Assembly: GCA_937925455.1 (NCBI GenBank) | Contig: CALEWF010000251.1 | Span: forward strand, 1-19,114 | Direction: 5' to 3' | Origin: an uncultured Flavobacteriales bacterium | Lineage (GTDB): Bacteria > Bacteroidota > Bacteroidia > CAIKAF01 | Length of the DNA: 19,114 bases | In this document: one piece after another, positions 7,525-15,670 of the stretch | How positions within the stretch are numbered: the stretch's first letter is position 1 | Layout of the letters: every line of letters starts with the position of its first letter | Position numbers and translations under genes: made by a program | Notes under the pieces: generated by a model | What the model was told of the DNA's origin: nothing | Databases searched by the model: none | The model's input: only the letters and a program-made list of their open reading frames with translations

Positions 7525-10416
7525 TTATTTGAAATTCCAGTCAAAAAGTACTGAACCATAAATCATACGTCCTACTCTTGGGCCTCCATATACCTGAAAT
7601 ACTTTATTATCTGTAAGGTTTTGTGCCCCCAGTTTAAAGGTAAGGTGTGCTTTTTTTAGCGTGTAATTTAGTTGCGCATCTAACATATAATATGAAGGTA
7701 TTGCCCCGGTAAACTGAGGTGAACCTTCAAAAGTAAATCCATCAATCCATTTGAAATTAAGATTAAATCCCCAATTATTGATTTTTGCTTTTCCTATTTT
7801 TAATTGTATATCTCTTCCATCAATGCCAATATTAAATTTATGCTCCGGAGTGTTAAATGCTGGTATAATGGGGTCATTGCCTGTACGATATAATTTATTC
7901 CATGTATAGTTTCCACTCAATGTAAAATACTTGGCAAAGTAGTAATTCAGTTGAGTGCTGAAACCCATGGTATATACTATTTCTGTAGCATTGGTAGCTA
8001 CCCTGTAAACTTTAGTTTTATCAGTAGGGAAACCAATAATATCAAAATCTCCATCAATACCTATTTTATATCCAATAAAATCTTGATAGAGGCTGAAATA
8101 ATAGCTTCCATCTATGTACAAGCGGTTTGAAATAATGCCACGATATCCTATTTCAGCAGAATATACTCGTTCCTGCCTTACTGGATCAATTCTTGTTGAG
8201 TCTTTGCCATTATTGATATAGCGTAATACAGAGGGATCAAAGTTATTTTTAATATAATTTTGGAATGACTCAATTGTAATTAGTGAATCATAACCGGTAA
8301 TATTTCCTCGAAGTATTGCTCTTCCTACATTGTAAAATAAATATTGGTCAGCCAGGGTTGGGTTACGCACGCCACTAGAAAGGTTATATCGAATGGTGTG
8401 ATTTTTATGTGGGGTATGCACCAACGAAATAGCAGGGCTGGCCAGAACCGGAAAGTTTACATTTTTATCAATTCTCACGGTAGCATTTAATTTTATTTTC
8501 TCCCAGCGTTTTTCAAAACCAAGATAAGTTCCAAATTCCCAGTTAATAATTTTTACTCCATTGGTATCAGAAAAAATGGTACCTCTTGAGTCGGGTGTGT
8601 ATAATCTAAAATTTGCACCTACGGTAAAATCAACCGTACTTAACTCATTCACAAAACGATCCCAACCGGATAACAACTCCTTGTCTTTACCCGATTTGAA
8701 TCGGAATTTATATTCACCATGTACATGATATAATGCACTATAATCTATCAAGCGTGAACCGCCTTGCCCCAGCGGACGGGAAGTAATGCCTGCAAAAGCA
8801 GTATCAAAAGAGTAAGTACCGGGTTCAAAGTATGGGCTAAATAGTCCTCCGTGTGTAAAATTATTTGCATAATTTCTTGCCTCCTGATGCCAGGCATACA
8901 AAGAATCGCTTAGCAAACCAAGTAAAGAGTCGGCCAATGCAAAATTGTAATTATTCACCGAAGTGAAAGAAGATGGAAAAGGATAACCGTACAAAGCTAA
9001 AAAGGCATCATACAGCCTACCGTTATTTTGAAAGGCGATGTGGTTTTCCCAATAACTCAAATAATCATTGTTCCAGTTTTTGAAGCCTGAGCCTAATGGC
9101 TTATTGTTGTTTTGGAGTAAAAATGCTGTAACAACAGCATCATAGGTATTTCCTGCATTTTCGTGGGTGGCATAGGCACGAACAAAGAATTTATCTTTCT
9201 GTTTTATTTCTATTTTGTTTTGATGAAAAGAAATGTTTCGTAAGCTGTATCGGTTTTCGCCTTGATATACCGTAGTACCATATCCAAAATTACTTCCCAC
9301 CATAATTTCCACTTTTTTGCGGGTCATATAATGTAGCGAAAGCGAACTTTTTAAATTTTCGGTATTGTAATCTACCAAGTCTTCTTCCCGGTATCCGTCC
9401 CGATAGAAAATTCCCAATCCGGGTCTGTCTTTTCGTAGAGATAAATCTGTATAAAAATCATAACCGTTAGATAAGGCCTCATCTCCGTATATGTTTACGG
9501 CATCATAGCCACCGGGATTTCCCCGACCCGTTTTTGAATCAGTAGCCGCATCATAATTATTGGCCACCCAATCATCGGCTCGCAGGTAAAAGAAGTTAAA
9601 TTTAAAGGCAAACCGATCATAGCCTTTTTTATCCTGAAATTTTTCAGCAACTCGAATAGCGCCTTCAAATAAATTTCGTTCACCACCTTTTAATGATACA
9701 CTAAGGCCCGGAAAATCAAACGGACTTTTGGTGCTCATGGATATAACTCCATTGAATGCACCAGGCCCATAAAATGCGGAGCTGGCTCCTTGTATCAGGT
9801 CAACTTTCATGATATCCAGTTCTGATGCTCCCAAAAAATTACCCAACGAAAAATTTAACCCCGGTGATTGGTTGTCCACTCCATCAATAAGTTGTAAGCT
9901 TCGAACAGGTGAAGTGCTATTAAATCCTCGGGTATTTATAATTTTAAAACCAATACTAGCCGAAGTGAGGTCAACGCCTTTTAATGCTCCCAAGCCTTCG
10001 TAAAACGAGGCTGCAGCTGTTTGTTTTATGGCAATCGCATCCATTGATTCTACAGTTAGAGGGGCTTCTTTTTGTTTTTCGGTGATGCGGGTATCGCTTA
10101 CCTGCATTTCTTCAAGCAATACCTGATCGGCTTCAAGAAATATTTGTAATTGGTCTTTTAACGAATTCGCGGTAATTTCTTTCTTCTTATAACCAAGTGC
10201 TGAAATTTGAAGTACAGCTGGTAGTCCTTTGGTCAATTTAAGTTGAAACTGTCCGTCAAAATCGCTCGAAACCCCATTGCTTGTTCCCTTTTCAATAATA
10301 TTTACCCCAAATATTCCTTCTTTGGTGTCCTGATCTTTTACTACTCCTCGTATAATCTGAGCATTTATTCCGAAACTTAAACTAACCGTAAGAATTGTAA
10401 GTAGATGTGTTTTCAT
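7525..10416 (-). CDS. TonB-dependent outer membrane receptor
   Basis: A 963-residue outer membrane beta-barrel for energised uptake of an unknown ligand. Visible parts are a signal peptide MKTHLLTILTVSLSFGINA (1-19), a carboxypeptidase-regulatory-like domain (about 22-100, with GVVKDQDTKEGIFGVNI and ISALGYKKKEI), and a plug domain at about 115-235 with SLQLIDGVDNQSPG, VDLIQGASSAFYGPGAFNGVISMSTK. A long barrel follows, ending in YGSVLFDWNFK with the aromatic end usual for outer membrane proteins. It lacks the SusC-type signature after the first domain, and no SusD partner is present, so a polysaccharide locus is not supported. The FKBP terminator lies only about 45 bases upstream of its start, so it should have its own promoter. 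The hydrolase-like gene follows. The substrate could be a siderophore, vitamin, peptide or lipid. Confidence 0.95.
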   Translation of the reverse strand: MKTHLLTILTVSLSFGINAQIIRGVVKDQDTKEGIFGVNIIEKGTSNGVSSDFDGQFQLKLTKGLPAVLQISALGYKKKEITANSLKDQLQIFLEADQVLLEEMQVSDTRITEKQKEAPLTVESMDAIAIKQTAAASFYEGLGALKGVDLTSASIGFKIINTRGFNSTSPVRSLQLIDGVDNQSPGLNFSLGNFLGASELDIMKVDLIQGASSAFYGPGAFNGVISMSTKSPFDFPGLSVSLKGGERNLFEGAIRVAEKFQDKKGYDRFAFKFNFFYLRADDWVANNYDAATDSKTGRGNPGGYDAVNIYGDEALSNGYDFYTDLSLRKDRPGLGIFYRDGYREEDLVDYNTENLKSSLSLHYMTRKKVEIMVGSNFGYGTTVYQGENRYSLRNISFHQNKIEIKQKDKFFVRAYATHENAGNTYDAVVTAFLLQNNNKPLGSGFKNWNNDYLSYWENHIAFQNNGRLYDAFLALYGYPFPSSFTSVNNYNFALADSLLGLLSDSLYAWHQEARNYANNFTHGGLFSPYFEPGTYSFDTAFAGITSRPLGQGGSRLIDYSALYHVHGEYKFRFKSGKDKELLSGWDRFVNELSTVDFTVGANFRLYTPDSRGTIFSDTNGVKIINWEFGTYLGFEKRWEKIKLNATVRIDKNVNFPVLASPAISLVHTPHKNHTIRYNLSSGVRNPTLADQYLFYNVGRAILRGNITGYDSLITIESFQNYIKNNFDPSVLRYINNGKDSTRIDPVRQERVYSAEIGYRGIISNRLYIDGSYYFSLYQDFIGYKIGIDGDFDIIGFPTDKTKVYRVATNATEIVYTMGFSTQLNYYFAKYFTLSGNYTWNKLYRTGNDPIIPAFNTPEHKFNIGIDGRDIQLKIGKAKINNWGFNLNFKWIDGFTFEGSPQFTGAIPSYYMLDAQLNYTLKKAHLTFKLGAQNLTDNKVFQVYGGPRVGRMIYGSVLFDWNFK

Positions 10417-10460
10417 GGGTGTTTAAAGTGTATTCATGTTGTGTTAAACTAAAATAAATA

Positions 10461-10488
10461 AAAAACCCAAACCGAAGTTTGGGTTTTT
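10461..10488 (-). terminator. Intrinsic terminator after the FKBP gene
   Basis: Perfect 12-bp inverted repeat AAAAACCCAAAC (10461-10472) and GTTTGGGTTTTT (10477-10488) with the loop CGAA. On the minus strand it lies 18 bases past the prolyl isomerase stop and ends in a T run, and the mirrored A/T tails would let it act on the plus strand as well. It separates the GT4-FKBP operon from the receptor gene. Confidence 0.9.
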
Positions 10489-10506
10489 AAGAAAGTTTCT
10501 AAATGA

Positions 10507-11220
10507 TTATTTCACAATTTCAAGCAATTCCATTTCAAAAATCAAGGTGCTGCCTGCTTTTATCGGACTATTGGGTGGTGGATTATTACCATAAGCCAAA
10601 TGGGCCGGTATAATGAGTTTATAATTAGCTCCAGGACTCATCATCTGCAATGCTTCTTGCCATCCCTTAATAAGATTGCTCACTGGGAATACCGCCGGTT
10701 GTCCGCGGTCATACGAACTGTCAAATACTGTTCCGTCTATCAAATATCCTTTGTAATGAACTTTTACCTGACTATTTAAGGTAGGTTTTTCTCCTTTTCC
10801 TTCTTTATTTACCAAATACATCATGCCTGATTGGGTAACTTTATAATTTTTGTTTTTGGCTTTTTCTTGTTCCATGAATTGTTGTCCCTCAGCTTCGTAT
10901 TGTGCAGCTTGTTGTTGTATTTGTTGCTGCATTTTTTGCATTTGCTGTTGTTGAAACTGGGTAAACGCCTGATTCATTTCTTCTTCGGTTAACAAAGGTT
11001 TTACAGAATCATTCCAGGCGGCCAAAATGCCTTGTGCTACCAATTGTGCATCCAATTCAATGCCTTGGTTTTTTAAGTTTTTCCCCAGATCATACCCAAT
11101 GCCATAACTTACTTTTTGATCCAGTGTTTCTGGTTTTTTCAATGGTTGTGCCTGATTTTTTGTTCCGCATGCGCTAAATAGAATTCCTGCTACTGATGCA
11201 GAGATAATGATGTTTTTCAT
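10507..11220 (-). CDS. FKBP-type peptidyl-prolyl isomerase lipoprotein
   Basis: Cis-trans isomerase for X-Pro bonds, predicted to act in the periplasm or at the outer membrane as a folding catalyst. The 237 residues from the preferred ATG begin with a lipoprotein signal (ILFSAC, lipid Cys18). An FKBP N-terminal dimerisation-type domain follows (about 33-75, with VSYGIGYDLGKNL), then a glutamine-rich helical linker (about 88-112), and a C-terminal FKBP domain (about 130-237, with VKVHYKGYLIDGTVFDSSYDRG, VSNLIKGWQEAL, AYGNNPPP, IFEMELLEI). The arrangement is like Mip/FkpA proteins. A longer start at 11247 would place nine residues before the signal. It follows the glycosyltransferase by 29 bases and ends before a strong terminator, so the two are likely one transcript. 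Confidence 0.93.
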   Translation of the reverse strand: MKNIIISASVAGILFSACGTKNQAQPLKKPETLDQKVSYGIGYDLGKNLKNQGIELDAQLVAQGILAAWNDSVKPLLTEEEMNQAFTQFQQQQMQKMQQQIQQQAAQYEAEGQQFMEQEKAKNKNYKVTQSGMMYLVNKEGKGEKPTLNSQVKVHYKGYLIDGTVFDSSYDRGQPAVFPVSNLIKGWQEALQMMSPGANYKLIIPAHLAYGNNPPPNSPIKAGSTLIFEMELLEIVK

Positions 11221-11249
11221 GAAATATAATTTATTTTCTTTGCACAAAA

Positions 11250-12383
11250 TTACACTTTATCTTTTTCAATGGACGAATAAATATCAAGAAGCACCCTTTT
11301 TTCATTTTCCCAGATTAATTCTTTGGCAGCTTTTTCGCAGTTTCTTGAATATTCTGCTAATTGTACTTTATTCAATGACATCTGTTTAATCTTTTCAGCA
11401 ATGGCTTTAGGAGTTACTTCCTCTACCAGTTCGCCAACTCCATAATGTTTTACAATTTTTTCTAGTTCAGGTAATTTGGATGATAATACCGGTATTCCTG
11501 CATGGATGTAATCGAATATCTTATTGGGTAAACTGAATCGGTAATTTAGATTGGTGTCTTTATCCAAACTAACTCCTAAATCGGCAGCCATGGTGTATTT
11601 TTTTAACTCATGGTAGGGCAATCTGCCTATAAATTGAATTCGGGTTTGTAAGTTTTTTTCTGCTGTTATCTTTTTTAACTGAGGTACTACATCTCCGTTG
11701 CCTATTATTAAAAGCAAAAATGTATCATCTAAATATTGCATGGACTCTACTAGTTCTTCACTGCCCCGATGCATATTGATACCATTGCCTTGCAGCAAAA
11801 TGATAAATTTATTTTCAGGCATGTTTAATATACTTCTGTTTACTTTTTCTTGTATAGTATTTTCCGGCGGAAGATTACGTAAAACTTTAAAATCAACACC
11901 GTATTCTTGTTTAAATAGCAAGGCAATGGATTGATTTACCGTGATGCAATAAGTAAGTTTAGGTACAATAAAACGCTCAATGGCTTTCCAGATTTTCTTA
12001 GCAAAAGCATTATGCTGCAGCTCGGGCACTTCGGTAAAATATTCATGGCTATCAAAAACCAAGGGTTTGTGTTTTATTTTTGATACAAGGTAATTTGCAA
12101 GTAATGTATCGAGGTCATTAGCATGCAAAATATCAGCCCGATGAGTAAGTAGATAGAAAAACAATCGAATATTAAAAAAGGCATAAAACAAGGGACCCTT
12201 TTTAAATAATAATTTCATTCGCACTTGATGATAGGGCTTAGGAAGCAGAGGAGGAGAGTCCGGTAAAATTCTACCAATTAAAATCACATCGTATCCGGCT
12301 TCATGAAGCGTAGTACATGTTTTGGCAACCCGTTGATCGGTTACAAGATCGTTTATTACTGAAACAATAACTTTTTTCTTCAT
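11250..12383 (-). CDS. Family 4 glycosyltransferase (GT-B fold)
   Basis: A 377-residue cytoplasmic transferase probably adding a sugar in surface polysaccharide or lipid-linked glycan assembly. The N-terminal half begins VSVINDLVTDQRVAKTCTTL and has HANDLDT (88-94) and FDSHEYFTE (110-118). The C-terminal Rossmann half has ILLQGNG (195-201), LLIIGNGDV, IQFIGRLPYHEL, and the donor-binding stretch SLPNKIFDYIHAGIPVL (284-300), which stands for the E-x7-E region of family 4 enzymes with Asp291 at the second acidic position. Length is normal. The first gene of a two-gene unit with the FKBP lipoprotein. Acceptor and sugar are unknown. Confidence 0.9.
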   Translation of the reverse strand: MKKKVIVSVINDLVTDQRVAKTCTTLHEAGYDVILIGRILPDSPPLLPKPYHQVRMKLLFKKGPLFYAFFNIRLFFYLLTHRADILHANDLDTLLANYLVSKIKHKPLVFDSHEYFTEVPELQHNAFAKKIWKAIERFIVPKLTYCITVNQSIALLFKQEYGVDFKVLRNLPPENTIQEKVNRSILNMPENKFIILLQGNGINMHRGSEELVESMQYLDDTFLLLIIGNGDVVPQLKKITAEKNLQTRIQFIGRLPYHELKKYTMAADLGVSLDKDTNLNYRFSLPNKIFDYIHAGIPVLSSKLPELEKIVKHYGVGELVEEVTPKAIAEKIKQMSLNKVQLAEYSRNCEKAAKELIWENEKRVLLDIYSSIEKDKV

Positions 12384-12393
12384 CGGTAATTTT

Positions 12394-12401
12394 CAAAGGT
12401 A
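12394..12401 (-). promoter_or_regulatory. Possible -7 box of the GT4-FKBP operon
   Basis: On the minus strand this reads TACCTTTG, an exact TAnnTTTG match, ending 10 bases before the glycosyltransferase ATG. There is no matching -33 TTG at the usual spacing, so this is tentative. It would give a very short leader. Confidence 0.3.
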
Positions 12402-12465
12402 TAATTTTTCAAAATGAATATGTTGTGGGATTGCTATGTTGGTTTTACTCTTTATTTTTAGATTA

Positions 12466-12611
12466 GGCTGCTTTAAGCGGCTGTACGTTCCAAGTCCTCG
12501 GGGCTCAGCCACACATTGCATCGGGGCAGCGGTGTCTTCGTGCCCTCAGCCCCGCTACCCCGTGCCCTGTGGGCTTCGCCCCTGCGGGCTTTCCACTTCC
12601 ATCCGCAGCAG
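12466..12611 (-). repeat. GC-rich structured repeat, copy C (inverted)
   Basis: Third copy, on the minus strand, in the divergent gap between the GT4 gene and the small membrane protein. Outer stem CTGCTGCGG (12611-12603) pairs with CCGC and AGCAG (12480-12477, 12472-12468). The 11-bp inner stem is kept with one G-T wobble, while the neighbouring stem has lost two pairs (TGCAATGTG in place of TGCCCTGTG). The alternative CGGGGCT/AGCCCCG pairing is intact. Its outer flank on this strand, GCGTGTTTCTCTGCC (12639-12625), abuts the core, whereas in copy B the same motif stands about 280 bases away. Confidence 0.9.
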
Positions 12612-12742
12612 TCCGCCCCTACCAGGCAGAGAAACACGCGATTGCTACTTATGATAATCGAATTGTAAATAAAATTCACTGGTAAATTTAATGACCATTA
12701 ATGTTGTTTTTTTTTCATGTAAAAATTATCGTAAATTAGAGT

Positions 12743-12949
12743 ATGAAATCTATGAATTCAGATACTCATAGTTCATCGGAGGGAGATTATATAAAACATA
12801 AGTTAGCATTCAATAAACCGATATCAATCCATCAGTACCGGCGGCGTGAAAAAATTCGTGGAAGGTTTGGATTTATTTTGTTAGTGTATGCTTGCATGCT
12901 AATTATGTTGGGTTATTTTCTGATTGAAATTATGAAAATAGCTAAATAA
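12743..12949 (+). CDS. Small single-pass membrane protein, unknown
   Basis: A 68-residue open frame with an ordinary ATG. The first half is polar, with an arginine-rich stretch (QYRRREKIRGR, about 32-42), followed by one clear transmembrane helix (about 43-63, FGFILLVYACMLIMLGYFLI) and a short lysine tail. The positive charges before the helix predict a cytoplasmic N-terminus. It ends four bases before the stop of the convergent DUF4831-like gene. I do not recognise a family. The composition fits a real membrane peptide rather than a chance frame, but no promoter or homologue supports it here. Confidence 0.6.
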   Translation: MKSMNSDTHSSSEGDYIKHKLAFNKPISIHQYRRREKIRGRFGFILLVYACMLIMLGYFLIEIMKIAK

Positions 12950-12953
12950 ATAC

Positions 12954-14123
12954 TTACTGGTTTATACCTAAATGAATCAGCATTCCGGTGTTGGTATCAA
13001 ACTGCGCTTTGATGCCGGATAGATTTTCTGCCGGTAAGGCATATAAAACACCAAGCTGAGATACCGGAAAACTTTGTTGTGTTAAAACCCGATTATTCAA
13101 AATAATTTTAAACAAACAAGTTTCTGGAATTCTATAAACAATCCCTGTATTCTTGTTTGCTTTTTTAGCTGTTTGTTGATTAGTAACAAATCGTGATGCT
13201 TCCTGCGTTATTCCGGCTGTTTCCTGTTGTATATACACCGTTTCCATAATCAGTTTTAAAGAATCGTTAATTCCTTTTATAGGGCTGAATTTAAAAAATG
13301 GCTGAATTCCTTTTTTATCAGGATGTGGTCTGAATTCAAATTGGTAAGTTAAAGTTTGAACTTCCGATGTGCCAAGAAATAGATTTAAATATTCATTCTC
13401 AAGTTTGTTTAATTCTTTCATCATTACTTCGAGCGTTGCAGCAGGATATGCCAATTCATCACTATATGAAATTAAACGGTATTTCTGGCTACGAATGTCA
13501 TTAATCATTTTCACTGCATCTTTAGCACTTTCCTGTTTTGAGCTTTTTATCAATACTCGTTCAATTTGTCGGTTTTCAATGATCACTCCTCCTTCGTGAA
13601 TCTGTCGGGTATAGACGGTATCTAATTTTTCTTTTAGATTAATTAGTGTAATATTTTTCTCGCGGTTTTCTTTTTCTTTTTTTTCATGTTGTAACGCTGT
13701 TTCTCTGGCATTAATTTCTTCTTTGCTGGATAGTTCATTCACTTTTCGAATGATACCGGCTTTATCATATTCAATTAAAACCTTTTCTTTATTTTTTAGC
13801 TCAATGAAATAAAGTTGTTCCGGGTCAGGTTCTGATTTGGTGCTGAGTTTTATTTCAGCTAATTCATATTTTTCCTGCTTCTCAGAAATTCCTGTATAAC
13901 CTAAATAACTGTCAGAATATTCATATAATGGGCCAGGAATGTAGGTGGTTTTTTTTACGGTTACATCTGCTATGATAACTGTACGTGGTAGATAGTAAAA
14001 AATTCCGTTTGCTTCGCTGGTTTGATTATTGGTAACATGAATTACCTGATATGCTTCGCTTTTGCAACTCCAACCTACTACTATAAAAATTAAAACGTAG
14101 AAAATATAGTTATGAACTTTCAT
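12954..14123 (-). CDS. DUF4831-like lipoprotein
   Basis: A 389-residue predicted lipoprotein: signal MKVHNYIFYVLIFIVVGWSC with lipid Cys20. The region after it (IFYYLPRTVIIADVTVKKTTYIPGPLYEYSDSYLG) matches my memory of the DUF4831 family found almost only in Bacteroidota, of unknown function. A lysine/glutamate-rich helix lies at about 135-170, and the C-terminal part is beta-rich (IVYRIPETCLFKIILNN). The start at 14123 is preferred over 14138, which adds only five residues ahead of the signal. It is the last gene of a three-gene minus-strand run and lies 51 bases after the symporter. A role at the cell surface or periplasm linked to the symporter is a guess from position. Confidence 0.8.
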   Translation of the reverse strand: MKVHNYIFYVLIFIVVGWSCKSEAYQVIHVTNNQTSEANGIFYYLPRTVIIADVTVKKTTYIPGPLYEYSDSYLGYTGISEKQEKYELAEIKLSTKSEPDPEQLYFIELKNKEKVLIEYDKAGIIRKVNELSSKEEINARETALQHEKKEKENREKNITLINLKEKLDTVYTRQIHEGGVIIENRQIERVLIKSSKQESAKDAVKMINDIRSQKYRLISYSDELAYPAATLEVMMKELNKLENEYLNLFLGTSEVQTLTYQFEFRPHPDKKGIQPFFKFSPIKGINDSLKLIMETVYIQQETAGITQEASRFVTNQQTAKKANKNTGIVYRIPETCLFKIILNNRVLTQQSFPVSQLGVLYALPAENLSGIKAQFDTNTGMLIHLGINQ

Positions 14124-14174
14124 TGATTTTTTTACCAAAAGTAGTATTTATACATAAATGCTGTGTATAGATTT

Positions 14175-15653
14175 TTAATTTTGTATATGTATGTTCTTTA
14201 CACTAATCAAGGTTAATCCAATATACGTGATTATACCATTTATTGCCAATAATTCATATCCTACTTGATAACCACCCAACAAATCAGAAGAATGTAAATT
14301 AATAAAATATGAAAGCATGGGTGAAAGAATACAAATAAGGGGAATCCAGTGGTCTTTAGGCTTTTTGTTAGTAAGTATGCCAAACGCAAATAGCCCCAGC
14401 AATGGTCCATAAGTCAAAGTAGCCATAAATAAAACTTGTTTGATAGCACTGCTGGTAAGAGTATATTTAAAAATAATCACCGTAGCCAACATGGCAACGC
14501 TTACTAAAATATGTATGAGCTTCCGAACGTTTATTTTTTTATTTTCAGAATAATTGTTGGTGTTTAAAAAATCATTGTATATGCTGGTAGTTAATGCGGT
14601 TAATGTTCCATCGGCACTTGAATATGCTGCAGCAACTAAGCCAAGTATAAACACAATGCCGATGAACACACCCATGTTTGATTTTAATGCAAATACGGGA
14701 TATACCTGATCGGCTATAAAACTGCCATTTGCATTTTTAGGTAGTTCCATTCCATGATGGGCTGCAAAAAGGTAAAGCATTGCCCCCAGAAATAGAAAAA
14801 ATAAATTCACAAAAACTAAGGTTACCGAAAAACTCAGCATGTTTTTTTGTGCTTCGCGAATATTTTTGCATGTTAAATTTTTTTGCATCATGTCCTGGTC
14901 CAGTCCTGTCATACAAATGGTAATAAACATGCCCCCAATAAAGTGTTTCCAAAAGTAATTTTCTGCTCTCCAATCATCAAAATATAACATTGTAGAAAGT
15001 GGCGATTGATTTACTTCTTTAATGGCTTCAAACAATGAAATATTCATGGCATCGCTAATAAATGCTATAGTCATTCCTACAGCTGCCAGCATAAATAAGG
15101 TTTGAAGAGTGTCAGTCCATACCACTGTTTTTATACCTCCGCGAAATGTGTATATCCAAATGAGTGCAATAGAAATTACAACAGTTGATTCAAACGAAAT
15201 AGTCCAGGATTGAAATACAAAAGCATGCAATACATTGGCTACTAAAAGTAATCGAATGGCTGAACCTGCAAGTCGGGATATCAAAAAATAAAAGGCGCCT
15301 GTTCGCCAGGCATAGTTACCAAACCGTTGTTGTAAGTACCCATAAATGCTGGTAAGGTTTAATTTGTAATATAACGGAAGTAAAACAAAAATAATGATCA
15401 AATATCCTGCAAAATATCCCAATACTATTTGCATGTAACTCATATTATCATTACCAACACTGCCTGGAATAGATATAAAAGTTACACCGGAAAGCGATGC
15501 CCCAATCATTCCAAAGGCTACCAAATACCAGGGGGATTGTCTATTGCCCGTAAAAAAGGTGGCGTTATTGCTTTTTTTTCCTGTGAAAATGGAAATGAGA
15601 ATAAGCAAAAGAAAATAACTTCCAATAATACTCAATATCAATCCGGCACTCAT
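14175..15653 (-). CDS. Sodium/solute symporter (SSS family)
   Basis: Inner membrane transporter using the sodium gradient to import a solute. The 492 residues contain about 13 hydrophobic helices. Family marks are GASLSGVTFISIPG (51-64, helix 1 near the Na site), YTFRGGIKTVVWTDTLQTLFM (168-188, the classical SSF signature), GLDQDMMQKNLTCKNIREAQ (250-269), and SSADGTLTALTTSIYNDF further on, a conserved stretch near the second Na-site helix. The start is 17 bases behind the stop of the secreted protein, so the two are probably cotranscribed. The substrate cannot be told. Members of this subgroup in Bacteroidota are often annotated for sialic acid, sugars or amino acids without proof. Confidence 0.93.
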   Translation of the reverse strand: MSAGLILSIIGSYFLLLILISIFTGKKSNNATFFTGNRQSPWYLVAFGMIGASLSGVTFISIPGSVGNDNMSYMQIVLGYFAGYLIIIFVLLPLYYKLNLTSIYGYLQQRFGNYAWRTGAFYFLISRLAGSAIRLLLVANVLHAFVFQSWTISFESTVVISIALIWIYTFRGGIKTVVWTDTLQTLFMLAAVGMTIAFISDAMNISLFEAIKEVNQSPLSTMLYFDDWRAENYFWKHFIGGMFITICMTGLDQDMMQKNLTCKNIREAQKNMLSFSVTLVFVNLFFLFLGAMLYLFAAHHGMELPKNANGSFIADQVYPVFALKSNMGVFIGIVFILGLVAAAYSSADGTLTALTTSIYNDFLNTNNYSENKKINVRKLIHILVSVAMLATVIIFKYTLTSSAIKQVLFMATLTYGPLLGLFAFGILTNKKPKDHWIPLICILSPMLSYFINLHSSDLLGGYQVGYELLAINGIITYIGLTLISVKNIHIQN

Positions 15654-15670
15654 AGAAATATATGCTTTTC

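Noticed and set aside
5881..10416. Polysaccharide utilisation locus around the TonB-dependent receptor.
   Set aside because: There is no SusD-like gene, no glycoside hydrolase, and the receptor lacks the SusC-type signature.
1300..12560. Repeats as factor-independent terminators.
   Set aside because: The hairpins are strong but have no T-tract after them, and copies A and C lie in divergent gaps where a terminator is not needed.
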